Both the position numbers and the translations under genes were made by a program. Below are positions 1 to 10,255 of a stretch of 17,500 nucleotides of DNA, in pieces; positions within the stretch are counted from its first letter, which is position 1; each line of letters opens with the position of its first letter. Origin of the DNA: Litomosoides sigmodontis (Eukaryota; Nematoda; Chromadorea; Rhabditida; Onchocercidae); NCBI GenBank assembly GCA_963070105.1, contig OY718805.1:8716652-8734151 (forward strand). The letters run 5' to 3'. The notes under the pieces were generated by a model that worked only from the letters and a program-made list of their open reading frames with translations, was not told the origin of the DNA and did not search any database.

Positions 1-1035
1 CACAAGAAATGAGATGAAATAAGCCACTGTTCAATTTCAATAATTACATTGTCAAATTAAAAAAAAAAACAAAAAAAGAAGTGGAAGCTGAAAAAAATTA
101 TTACCACCCTGCAAGAGACAATTTTATTTCGTTAATTTTCTTCTCACTTTCTACTTTCATTAGTTTAATTTAATTTGATGAGAAGAAAATGTATGAAAAA
201 TAATAGCATTAAAAATTTGCAACCATAAGTTACTGCATTAATTAGAAATGCTAATAACTTAAACTTTGTTACCAATCTAATACACTGCTAATCTCAATTG
301 ATGACTTTTCCAAGTCGCACTTAAATTTCGTTTATAATTGAATTGTTCCATCTAATTTTTATTGAAAATATTGTTCATTTGCAATCACACAAATGTTTTT
401 CGCATCCCAAATTATTGTCTATTTCAAATTCAAGTAGGCGTGACGATGTGAATCAGTTCACTCCTTCATTCCAAATTTCGCTATGATGTCAGTTTTAAAC
501 TGAAATTTTTACAAAAGAAATATTGCGTTTGTTTACAAATCATACTTCTGCAAAATGCGTTATACATTTTAAATTTTGCGAGGGTTTCAATTTTAATAAT
601 AATAATAGCAACAACGACAACAATAGTAATAATAGTAATAATTTGGCTCTTTTTTTAACAATTTATGTTACGTATGAAATTTTATTTCCTACTTTTATTT
701 TAATTTCTTTTTTTTAAATTAAAATTGAAACAATTGTTGCTATGCTGCGCTAATAATGCATGATATATAATCAATGAAATGATTTTTTTTAATATAATTT
801 AACATATTTCTCGTCGATTTTTTGTTCATTCAACAAAACACTGTAATACAAAGTAGAATTTCCGATTTTTCAATAATCGGTATATTATTGAAAAATGAGC
901 TTCATATTCATGAAAAATAGTGCAAAGGGGGAATGAAAGGATTTTGAAAATGTTAAATTCAATAAGTTGATCGATCGGTGAAGTGAACCAAATGAGCGAG
1001 CGCTGTTGTCGTTTGCTTTGCACTAACTTTTCATT
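1..1035. other. A/T-rich non-coding DNA, no gene seen
   Basis: No supported gene. Short open stretches here (for example 523-717 on the plus strand, rich in Asn from an AAT/AAC run) have no splice-site support, no coding-like composition and no recognisable protein. Probably intergenic or a long intron. Confidence 0.6.
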
Positions 1036-1040
1036 GTCAT

Positions 1041-1293
1041 TTAGACATATATGTATATAAATATAAATATATATATATTTATTTATATATTTATATACAT
1101 ATATGCATATATAATCAATTGCTAACTTGGAAAAAGATTTTATATATATATATATATATATATACATATATGTATATATAATCATTTATATATATGTATA
1201 TATATATACATCTATAATCAATTATATGTACATAATTGATTATATATGTATATATGTATATATATAATCTTTTTCCAAGTTAGCAATTGATTA
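1041..1293. repeat. TA-rich foldback element with 28-nt perfect inverted repeats
   Basis: The 28 nt at 1112-1139 (beginning TAATCAATTGCTAACTTGG) recur as an exact reverse complement at 1266-1293 (ending CAAGTTAGCAATTGATTA). About 126 nt lie between the arms, almost all TA/TATG simple sequence, including a near-palindrome around 1213-1242 (AATCAATTA...TAATTGATT). More TA-rich DNA extends left to about 1041. Because the arms end in TA on both sides, a 26-nt terminal repeat flanked by a TA target duplication, as made by Tc1/mariner-type elements, would look the same. No transposase is present. It may be a MITE-like element or a recombination or replication foldback. Confidence 0.75.
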
Positions 1294-2218
1294 CACTATT
1301 ATTTTATCTATTTTAAATACAAAATGAAAAAACGCCGATTCTTGTAGTAGCTAATTTTTTATTGAGAAAGAGGGAGGGGGAGAGAGAGGTTGTGAGAATT
1401 AAAAAAAATGGATATTTGGTTGAAGTTAGCCAAGTGATTGACTGATTGAATGATCGGTGGATGGATATTATCTTCAGAGAGAAATTTTATAAATGATTTG
1501 AAGAGTTTCAATTTTGATGAAATTATTGATGTGTCATCAATTAGTAGTTTATTAATTTAACTGTGTAATGATTATCATTTGTTAAACATTAAACTGTGAT
1601 AAAATTGCTAATTTGAACTCATTAACACTCCCAATTACTTCCTTAATATTTGGATAAAATGGGAGAAATTTCAGAAAAAAATAAACTAAAAAGGTAAATT
1701 TATCAATAGTTATATTTATCAATAAAAGGTAAATTTATCAGTAGCATAAATGATAGTTAATTAATTAATTTTATTTTAATTTTAACGGTGTATCGTTTCT
1801 GTTTGATTTCACTATCACATTATTCACTTACTTTTCCCATGTTTATTGCACACTTAATTAATTTGAAATGCACTAGTTGAATCATCCAACAATGAGTCTA
1901 TGTGGAAGATAGTGTAAGTTTCATGTATAGTTTACATTAATTTAAATATTGATCGAAGATTTTCATTTATTTTTCCTTCCTATCATTTGTTTGATGAAAA
2001 ATTGTGGTGGAATTTAAAACTTTTTAACTGAAGGGGAAACTATACCTATCTTTTGTTAGTATTGTGAAAATTAACACAACTCACTTCCCACAAACTATCA
2101 GCCATCAATTATTGTTTTCATATTAATATTAATTAATTTCGCAATTAAAAAAATTGTGGGTATAACGAAACTACAGATTTCAATAATATTTTTGTTGTTG
2201 TTCGTTTCGCTTTTTTTT
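1294..2218. other. A/T-rich non-coding DNA, no gene seen
   Basis: No open frame with coding character on either strand. It contains a G/A-rich patch near 1368-1390 and a short direct repeat of AAAGGTAAATTTATCA near 1689 and 1726. Otherwise nothing recognisable. Confidence 0.5.
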
Positions 2219-2372
2219 TCATCCTCTTGCTGTTCCTTTTTTTTGAAATAACATTTCTCTATGAAATTGCTTGTCACTTGCACTCCCACCGCAACGCAAT
2301 ATTTTTACTTTGCACTGTTCGATCAATTTTAACTGGTAAAATGTCTCCGTGAAGTTGCCAATTTGTTGCTTC
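2219..2372 (-). other. possible minus-strand exon, unassigned
   Basis: On the minus strand a good nematode-type acceptor (TTTATGTTTTAG) ends just before 2372. It is followed by about 100 nt that are less A/T-rich than the surroundings. Two frames stay open. One starts EATNWQLHGDILPVKIDRT and stops at 2274. The other starts KQQIGNFTETFYQ and runs to a stop at 2219. A GTGACA donor-like site lies near the end of the first frame. Neither translation is recognised and no partner exon could be phased to it. It could equally be non-coding DNA of chance composition. Confidence 0.2.
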
Positions 2373-2523
2373 CTAAAACATAAAGCAAATTTTCGTCGTC
2401 GTATGCAAATGTTTTCTTTTAAAAAAAAGTAGGAGCGAGAAAATAGGAAAACAGTAAACTTCTTCAGCAATTAATTTGTTTACGGATTAATTTGCATACC
2501 AATATTAGTTTTATTAATTATTA

Positions 2524-4080
<1,557 letters not shown>

Positions 4081-4200
4081 TTCATCCATCCTTTTTTCTA
4101 CTCGAACAGTGGAGCAGTGATAGTCTTAACATTTTGTTATAAAAAAGTGAAAGAAAGCTGAACAGCGGTGAAAACAGGAAAACAGGAACGCGTAAGTGCG
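4081..4200 (+). promoter_or_regulatory. possible TATA box and first (non-coding) exon ending in a GTAAGT donor
   Basis: TATAAA occurs at 4138-4143. About 50 nt further on, the sequence AGGAACGC is followed by GTAAGT at 4192-4197, a consensus 5' splice site. The stretch 4100-4200 is noticeably less A/T-rich than its surroundings. No ATG-led frame reaches the donor. If real, this is a 5'-UTR exon whose acceptor could be the one at 7459 or 10220. Single motifs like these also occur by chance. Confidence 0.25.
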
Positions 4201-4698
4201 CAAAATGCTGATATTACGAAATGAATGCTATATGGAATTTAGAAATTATTATTAACAACTTATCAATTGTATTTAAAATTTGGATTTCAATCTTGAAACT
4301 TATCAAAAAAGAGCCATTTATCACTCAAATTATTTTTCTCGATTTCTCGCTTTATTTTTAAATGTTATTGCAATTTGTATTTTTTTTCAAAAATACATAA
4401 AAATGTTCGGGCATAATTTATTCTCTTTAAATATTTCCACTGAGACTTTTTCAATTATTAGTATGAAGTTTTAATTATTAATACCCTGCAAATTTGCTTA
4501 CATGTCTGTTTGTTGCTCAAAAGTGAAAATAATTTTAGCTGAAATTAATTTCTTTTTTTTTACACATCATTTTTCGAATGGAATCGCAGCTCATTTCATC
4601 CGGGTTTTCATATTTTCATCAAAATGATAACATTATTCACGGTATCGTTCACTGTGGAGCAGACGCTTGTTGCCTTTAAGTTACCGAAGTTATAAGCG

Positions 4699-4737
4699 CC
4701 TTACGTCTTAAATTCTTAAAGTATAAAAGTCGTAAGG
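4699..4737. repeat. short inverted repeat (CCTTACG...CGTAAGG)
   Basis: CCTTACG at 4699-4705 is the reverse complement of CGTAAGG at 4731-4737. Three further pairs follow after one mismatch (CTT with AAG). The loop is A/T-rich. The following 40 nt repeat the words GTCTTAAA and TAAAAGT. No function can be assigned. Confidence 0.5.
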
Positions 4738-6389
4738 TCTTTTGTCTTAAATTTTTTTTTAAGTCTAAAAGTAAGCAAGCATGAGTCTTTTTTTTTACTT
4801 ATATTATTGCGCAGTGTTATTAAATTTCATCAGTTTCAAAGATCTTCAAAAAGATTTTTGCGTTTTTTTTGAATAGTCAATTAATTTTATGCATTTGCAA
4901 ATTTCAATTTTTTTACTTCAAAGTGTGCGTGCTTATTTGAAGAGGTAGATCATAAATTTTCGAAGTTTTGTTTTTTATTTTTTGCAAAAAAGAATATTGC
5001 CTCTTCTTCCTCTTGTTCTTCTTAAGAAATGGATGATACAAGGAATAACTTGGTAATTTGGCGACTTTTAAAATAATAAAATTTGACGATCGAACTTCTT
5101 CATAAGGCAGTAAGTGTGGAAGTGTTCATATGTTTTATAAAAAGTGGTAATTTTCTACATTTCGCTTTTTTTTTATTCGCTTTGTCATTTTACTCCAAAA
5201 CAGACTGTAAAAAACATTGAGTCTATCTCAAGGAACATTAATTAATTAATTAACTAATTGACTAATTAATCAATTTCTCAGAAAAGAAATTCCCCCTTAG
5301 GTCATTTGTTTTCGTTTTAGGATGAAAATTGCGCGAATAAATTTATCGTAACAAAGTTTAAATTACAATCACAGTGTAAACCATTCTTCTCATCCAATTA
5401 ATTAATGCTCAACAAACCGTTAGATTTTTTTAAAAAAGTAGGATTGAATAAGAACGATAGAAGTTTGCTAAAATTTTTGTGCAATTATTTTTCTCATTTC
5501 ATATTTCATTTCAAGGAATTTTCTTATCTAAAAAAGGAAAATTATTCGATTTTTCTTGACGAATAAATTTGTGAAAAAAATGACATGAAAAGTATTATAA
5601 CATTTTGACGTATTGAAATTTCATAATTGAATGGAAATCGAAAATTGAAAATTGGTTATCCATCGTTTTCTTTCATTATTGCTTGAAATTTCATTAAACA
5701 TTCCATAAGTTTTTTTCCAAAAAACATTTTTATAATTGCAACCGATTGGATTTTATTTACAGCGAATAGAATCTTTCTTTTTTAGTTTTGGTTAATTTTT
5801 TTTTTAAATTCCTTAACAGCACTTTTTTTTTACAACATTTTTACAAAGAAATGCAAAGATTTCATTTTCAGGGCTTTTTTGAATTTTCTTCATCAATTTA
5901 TTTAGAGATAATTGATTTTTTTTCCTTTTTTAAACTATTAAACGTATTGGCTGCGAAGTGCAAAGTTGCATGTTCCCTTTTTTCTATTTTTAAAAAGTTT
6001 AAAAATTGCTCATTTCCAATGAAACTGTTTTTCCTCTCTCTTTTCGTAAATGCATGATTTGATGTAAAAAGTCTACCATACTGCAAATGCCATTTGTTGA
6101 ATTAATTTTCCACTGTAGTAGCAATGGAAGGAAAAAGAGAGGAGAGGGAAGTGATAGGAGGTAAATGAGCTAATAGGAGGTAACATGCATATGTCACAGT
6201 AATACTTCATTTACGCATATTTTTAATGACAGCAAACGATGAAGTGAAATGAATAAGTTGCATTAAAAAAAAAAAAAAGTATTAATGAGTTTAGTGAATG
6301 GAACTTGAAGTCTTTCATACATGATGAGCCTTAGTGGATGATAATTAATGTAAATTGAAATAAAATTAAGGTAATTATTCTAACCATGC

Positions 6390-6440
6390 AGTCTCTTTCT
6401 CTCTCTCCCTCTCTCTTTGTCACACACACACACACACACC
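6390..6440. repeat. compound CT and CA microsatellite
   Basis: A CTCTCT-rich tract interrupted by CCC and TTT is directly followed by about nine CA units ending in CCCAGCG. Confidence 0.85.
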
Positions 6441-7065
6441 CAGCGTTCTTCCTTAGTACAATGTTTGCGACATTTATGTTTGTAAATTTTTAGCAATAAA
6501 TGAATTTTTAAAAAGTTATTTTTAAAAAATGACAATATCATGTAGTTAGTAATATAGTATGCAGTCCTTCTTTTTTTTTTTGATTTGCAAATTTTGCAAG
6601 GCTTAAATATTTAAAATTTAAAAAAATGAAAAAATCCCACTTTTCTACCTCAATGATTTTGCACTTGCAAACGATTTCTTTTTTAGCATTGCAAAACAAC
6701 AAAAAATAGCATGAAATTTAACGATAGCATTTATTTCCAACCTTTCATTATCAATGTTAATTGTTATTGCTTAAGCCTCATGAATCAATGTTACTTTTAC
6801 TTCCTACACTTACTTTCCAATCGATCAGCTAATTATTTTCACTTTTGACGAGCACTAAGCTAGGATTGGTGGTGAAGTAATTTACACGATTAATACATTG
6901 TACTATCAAGTTAGCTTATTTTGGATTATTTTAGATTAAAAAAATCACAGCACACTGTGGCACAATATTTATTCACAACTACACTTTTTTTTCTGTGCTT
7001 TTTTAAAGAAATTTAAAGAAAATTTTGTTTTTGGTGCTTTTTTAAGGAAATTATTAAAAAAAAAA

Positions 7066-7368
7066 ATGGTGAGAGTGCTTGATTATAGCATAGTGTGTGA
7101 TTTTTATGTGAGATTAAACTGTTACGACTACTGTATATCGCTACTGTACTATTACTGTATGATTAGTCTGCAAAATTTTGTAGAATTTGCAATTTACTCA
7201 TTATATCATTGTATAGGAAATGATACGAATTGCACTTGCGCAATTAAATTATCTATTTTCGTAGAAGTAGTCGAACGTTATTTAGCAAATCATCGGATCA
7301 TTATTCTTGCAAGGGAGGAAGAGAAGAAATTCCATTTGCCTCTTCTTTCTTCCTTCATCTTTTCTTTT
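7066..7368 (+). CDS. possible upstream exon of the 7460-8566 gene
   Basis: An ATG-led frame of 101 codons runs to a GTAATT donor at 7369. It joins in phase 0 to the exon that begins at 7460, with a 91-nt intron. In favour: the phase match, and a polar last third (VVERYLANHRIIILAREEEK). Against: the first two thirds are Tyr/Cys/Ile-rich, as expected from A/T-rich non-coding DNA, and the ATG follows an A-run with no good context. A frame this long is only mildly unlikely by chance here. The downstream gene may instead begin at its own internal ATG at 7535. Confidence 0.25.
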
Positions 7369-7459
7369 GTAATTAATTTTTAATTAATTAGTGAATAAAT
7401 TGTTGTAAATTTTGCACGGCATTATTTACATTCTTCGCTTGTTGTATCACATTTATCAG

Positions 7460-8566
7460 GCAGAAGGGAAAAATAATTTTACATTTATTATAGCACACCC
7501 TGAATATAAAGGGAAAGGGAAAGGTGTTCACGGAATGACAGCATTAACTGCTCGTCGCACAAACTTTAAAGAAACAGGAAAACGTAATGTTTCACCGGAA
7601 ACGGTCAACAATCCCACCGTAACACAGCAGCAACATCATTTAAGACAACGTATTATCAATGAAACATATCCGGAATTATCATTAGATCAAGAGAAGAAGC
7701 ATAAAGTGAGATTGCAATATAAAACACCATCATTACCTGCTACAATTGAAGATGCTAGCGAAGATGAAGAGGTTAATGTTTTTTTTGTGTTTTGAATTAA
7801 AAAAAGTTAAGGAACAACTTTTTGCATAAAATTTACAAAAGTTAAATTTCAAATAAAATTCATTTTCCCTTACAGTTAATTGCTATGAGCAATTGTTTGT
7901 CGTCCACTACGAGCAGCACTGATGGACGCTCACCACATGTACTACCACCAGAGGAACTCTTCCAACATAATCTTCTCGAAAATCGTGACTTCTTTTCTCA
8001 TCCTCTTATAAGCCCAAAATTGAACCGTCGTCGTTTGAAATCGTTTCAGACTGCAAGAGCAACCGGTGGACTGTCACGCGCATTCACTGATCCTATCATG
8101 CGAAGTAAACGACCACTTTGTAAGTTCATTCCTCTGAAATAGAACGCTACGTGATACCTTTCTTCGCTCTAATATTAAAAAAAAAAATTTCATTTACGCT
8201 TTATTTGATTTAATAGCTTTATCGATTCTGATATCTCTGTAATTCCTAGGCATCTTATATACCACGTTATCACTACCATTCTGATGTGTAATATTACAAT
8301 CATAACCGTTTTGTGCAATTTTTACGTGAGAAAAATGGGAGCTTAACTGATTGAAAATTTCAGCATTTCATGGTACACGTTTAGGCAGTGCAAATTTCGA
8401 TTCGCTATCATCAGACTTCTTAAATTTACCACCAATTCCGGAAACTGTTCCAGTGAGGAAGATTTCGGAAAAAGATGGATCGAATTCCTCCAACGATAAA
8501 GAAGAGAATGCTTTTGGAGCACCTCTCTCAGAGCAACCGAGCTCCAGCACGCTGACATTCTATTGA
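7460..8566 (+). CDS. unrecognised Ser-rich, probably disordered protein (3 exons)
   Basis: Exons are 7460-7771, 7876-8119 and 8364-8566. Acceptors are TTTATCAG, CCCTTACAG and AATTTCAG; donors are GTTAAT and GTAAGT; stop is TGA. Phases match at both junctions and codon composition differs clearly from the flanks. If translation starts at the first ATG in exon 1 (7535, MTALTARRTNFKETGKR), the protein is 227 residues; if exon 1 is internal it is longer at the N-terminus. The product is polar, rich in Ser, Pro, Glu and Arg, with no membrane segment, signal peptide or known domain. Notable pieces are an acidic patch (ATIEDASEDEE), a basic stretch (LNRRRLKSFQTARATGG), and KRPLSFHG formed across the last junction. 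The last two carry R/K-x-x-S sites typical of basophilic kinase or 14-3-3 targets (inference). I do not recognise the family. It may be the disordered tail of a larger protein. Confidence 0.8.
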
Positions 8567-8673
8567 AATTTAAAACAAATTTCTTCCTAGCAACACATAG
8601 TTTACTTTATGTCAGGCAGGTCAAATGCCAACTTACAATGTGACCATTTCACTTATCTAATATAACGTACGTC

Positions 8674-8679
8674 AATAAA
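8674..8679 (+). terminator. polyadenylation signal of the 7460-8566 gene
   Basis: Consensus AATAAA lies 107 nt after the TGA stop. This gives a 3' UTR of ordinary length and supports 8564-8566 as the true end of the gene. Confidence 0.7.
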
Positions 8680-9045
8680 GATATCAATGAACTTAATCAC
8701 TCATCAGGCTAGGTTTGTAGCAATTTTTTTCTTCAGCATTATTTTGGTGTTTTGTGAATTTTGCTGGGAGGAATAATATTGGTTGCAATTTTCAGGTTTC
8801 ACAAGACAATTTCATTTTAATTCAACTAACTCTTTTGATTATTACATTGTTTCAAATAAACATTTATCATGGCAAGATACGTAATTTCTGGCTAGCACCT
8901 TTTTTTTGCTTAAAAAAAAGAGACAAATTATAGATGCCTTCTTAATTAATGAATTAAATTGAAGATTGCGTTTTTATCCATAACATAACATGTTTCATTC
9001 ATCAATAAAAATGTACAAAAAATCATTTTTTTTCCAAATTCACAG

Positions 9046-9172
9046 ACAGCTATATGTGGAGGTGCTAATTATCAATGAAAATTTTCCTACATGCTATGCT
9101 TTGGAAGAAAATGATTTAACAAATCATCAAGCAATCCAACGAATAAAATTTCTTAGCAAGTTCAAGTGTTGA
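9046..9172 (+). CDS. possible 3'-terminal exon of an unidentified gene
   Basis: A CCAAATTCACAG acceptor-like sequence ends just before a frame reading QLYVEVLIINENFPTCYALE and onwards for about 41 residues to TGA at 9172. AATAAA follows at 9210-9215. The frame needs an incoming phase-2 intron. It does not fit the donors of the 7460-8566 gene at 7772 (phase 0) or 8120 (phase 1), each of which would hit a stop. No upstream partner exon was found. It could be a chance frame. Confidence 0.25.
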
Positions 9173-9255
9173 CATGTTGTTCATCTGTTGTTTTAGCATA
9201 AAAAGAAGGAATAAAATACGTATCCGGAATGGGAGTCCGGAATTTTAGAAATTAA

Positions 9256-9480
9256 TTTGAAGTTGTTGCATTTCGAGTTGTTGTATTTCGCAGAAGAAAT
9301 CGTTCGCACAAAATGGATGAGCTCAATTCAAATCATTTCGTCTCGTTTCATTTCACCATTCGCATCATCCAACACAGATGCAACAGTGGTCTTTAAAATT
9401 GGCCGAGTTGATTTGTAGATGGAGAGCAGAGGTCAGGTAGTGGTCATCTGATGTGAGAGTGTTTTCGGTGGTTGGGTTAA
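9256..9480. other. less A/T-rich island, coding status unresolved
   Basis: This block is visibly richer in G and C than its flanks. On the plus strand an acceptor-like TATTTCGCAG precedes a 28-codon ATG frame (MDELNSNHFVSFHFTIRI...). On the minus strand a 34-codon frame is open without an ATG, ending in DDANGEMKRDEMI and a stop. Neither has matching splice partners. It may be a promoter for ATG3 or a lone exon. Confidence 0.3.
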
Positions 9481-9613
9481 TTTTAAGGAAAGAAGTGTGA
9501 CAATGTAATTTTGAGGAAAAAAGTCATTTCATTTAAAGAGACATAAAGTTGGTGAAAAAAACTCATTTATTAAATTTCATCATGAAAGTTAGCATAGCTG
9601 AGGGCACTGCTTG

Positions 9614-9679
9614 CTAACTTCATATTAAAAATTTTTCTCTGATGCACTAACTTCATATTAAAATTTTTTCTATGATGCA
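9614..9679. repeat. tandem duplication of a 33-nt unit
   Basis: CTAACTTCATATTAAAA...CTGATGCA (9614-9646) is followed directly by a near-identical copy (9647-9679). The copies differ at the length of the A/T run and at CTCTGATGCA versus CTATGATGCA. Confidence 0.85.
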
Positions 9680-10211
9680 CGCTATTCGGAGGAATAAATT
9701 TTTAGGAAGACAGTTGCATATCATGTTGTGACTTTACATTTATCTCCAGTTGCTATGCGACTGCATCATATACCTGCAAAGTGATGTTTGAGCGTTCTGT
9801 TGAACATCTCCAATGATTGATATTTCGAACAATCGATATTTAGCTAACTGTCCAGCGCCGAAAGATATCATAAAAGAGGGAAAGACCAAGATTGATTGGA
9901 AGATAGAAATTTTGCTAGCTAATCAGACAGAGGAAAGAGAGAGAGGAAGAGAGGGAGAGGTGACTTCATTGAAAATATAAGCTAGCGATTAACGGTTTAT
10001 TTCAGTGAAAATAGAATTTTTGATTTCACGGCTAGCATTATTTTTCTTAATAAATAATTACAGCGAGCTCAATGTTATAGTATTTAAAATAGTTGCGTGA
10101 AAAAGTAATCTGTTAGTAAGGAAAGATGTAAGGGAGGATTATTGCGTCTTTTAATTGATTTACGTGTTTTCTTTGTATGCATAATTTGTAGACAGAAGTG
10201 TCGTTAATGTC

Positions 10212-10220
10212 TTTTTTCAG
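10212..10220 (+). promoter_or_regulatory. candidate spliced-leader or 5'-UTR splice acceptor of ATG3
   Basis: TTTTTTCAG ends at 10220, 35 nt before the ATG at 10256. It is close to the nematode 3' splice consensus. Nematode mRNAs are often trans-spliced to a spliced leader a short distance upstream of the start codon, so this is either that site or the end of a 5'-UTR intron. The sequence alone cannot tell which. Confidence 0.6.
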
Positions 10221-10255
10221 ATATTTTACTAATTTTCTAACTGTGACAATCAATA

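Larger units (their letters stand above)
4201..7065. other. A/T-rich non-coding DNA (intergenic or long intron)
   Basis: No gene supported. The open stretches at 4280-4474 and 5788-6057 are Phe/Ile/Lys-rich translations of T- and A-runs with no splice signals or recognisable motif. The region also contains ATTA-repeat sequence near 5239-5272, an imperfect direct repeat of GTGCTTTTTTAAAGAAATT near 6995 and 7034, and two copies of TAGGAGGTAA near 6156-6183. Confidence 0.55.
8680..10211. other. intergenic region upstream of ATG3
   Basis: No confident gene. It contains the possible terminal exon near 9046-9172, a less A/T-rich island at about 9256-9480, a tandem duplication at 9614-9679, a purine tract (GAGAGA/GGAAGA) at about 9928-9960 and three GCTAGC hexamers at about 9914-10036. 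Confidence 0.5.

Noticed and set aside
523..717. 64-residue plus-strand frame with an Asn run
   Set aside because: The Asn run comes from AAT/AAC repeats. There is no splice or start context and it ends in a T/A run.
826..1185. 119-residue minus-strand frame, Tyr/Ile-rich
   Set aside because: It runs through the TA repeat of the foldback element, and the residues simply reflect TATA/ATAT sequence.
5788..6057. 89-residue Phe-rich frame
   Set aside because: It is produced by T-runs. The opposite strand is also open, which indicates low stop density rather than coding.
8343..8558. Minus-strand frames opposite exon 3 of the 7460-8566 gene
   Set aside because: They are shadows of the real plus-strand exon, which has matched splice sites, a stop and a polyadenylation signal.
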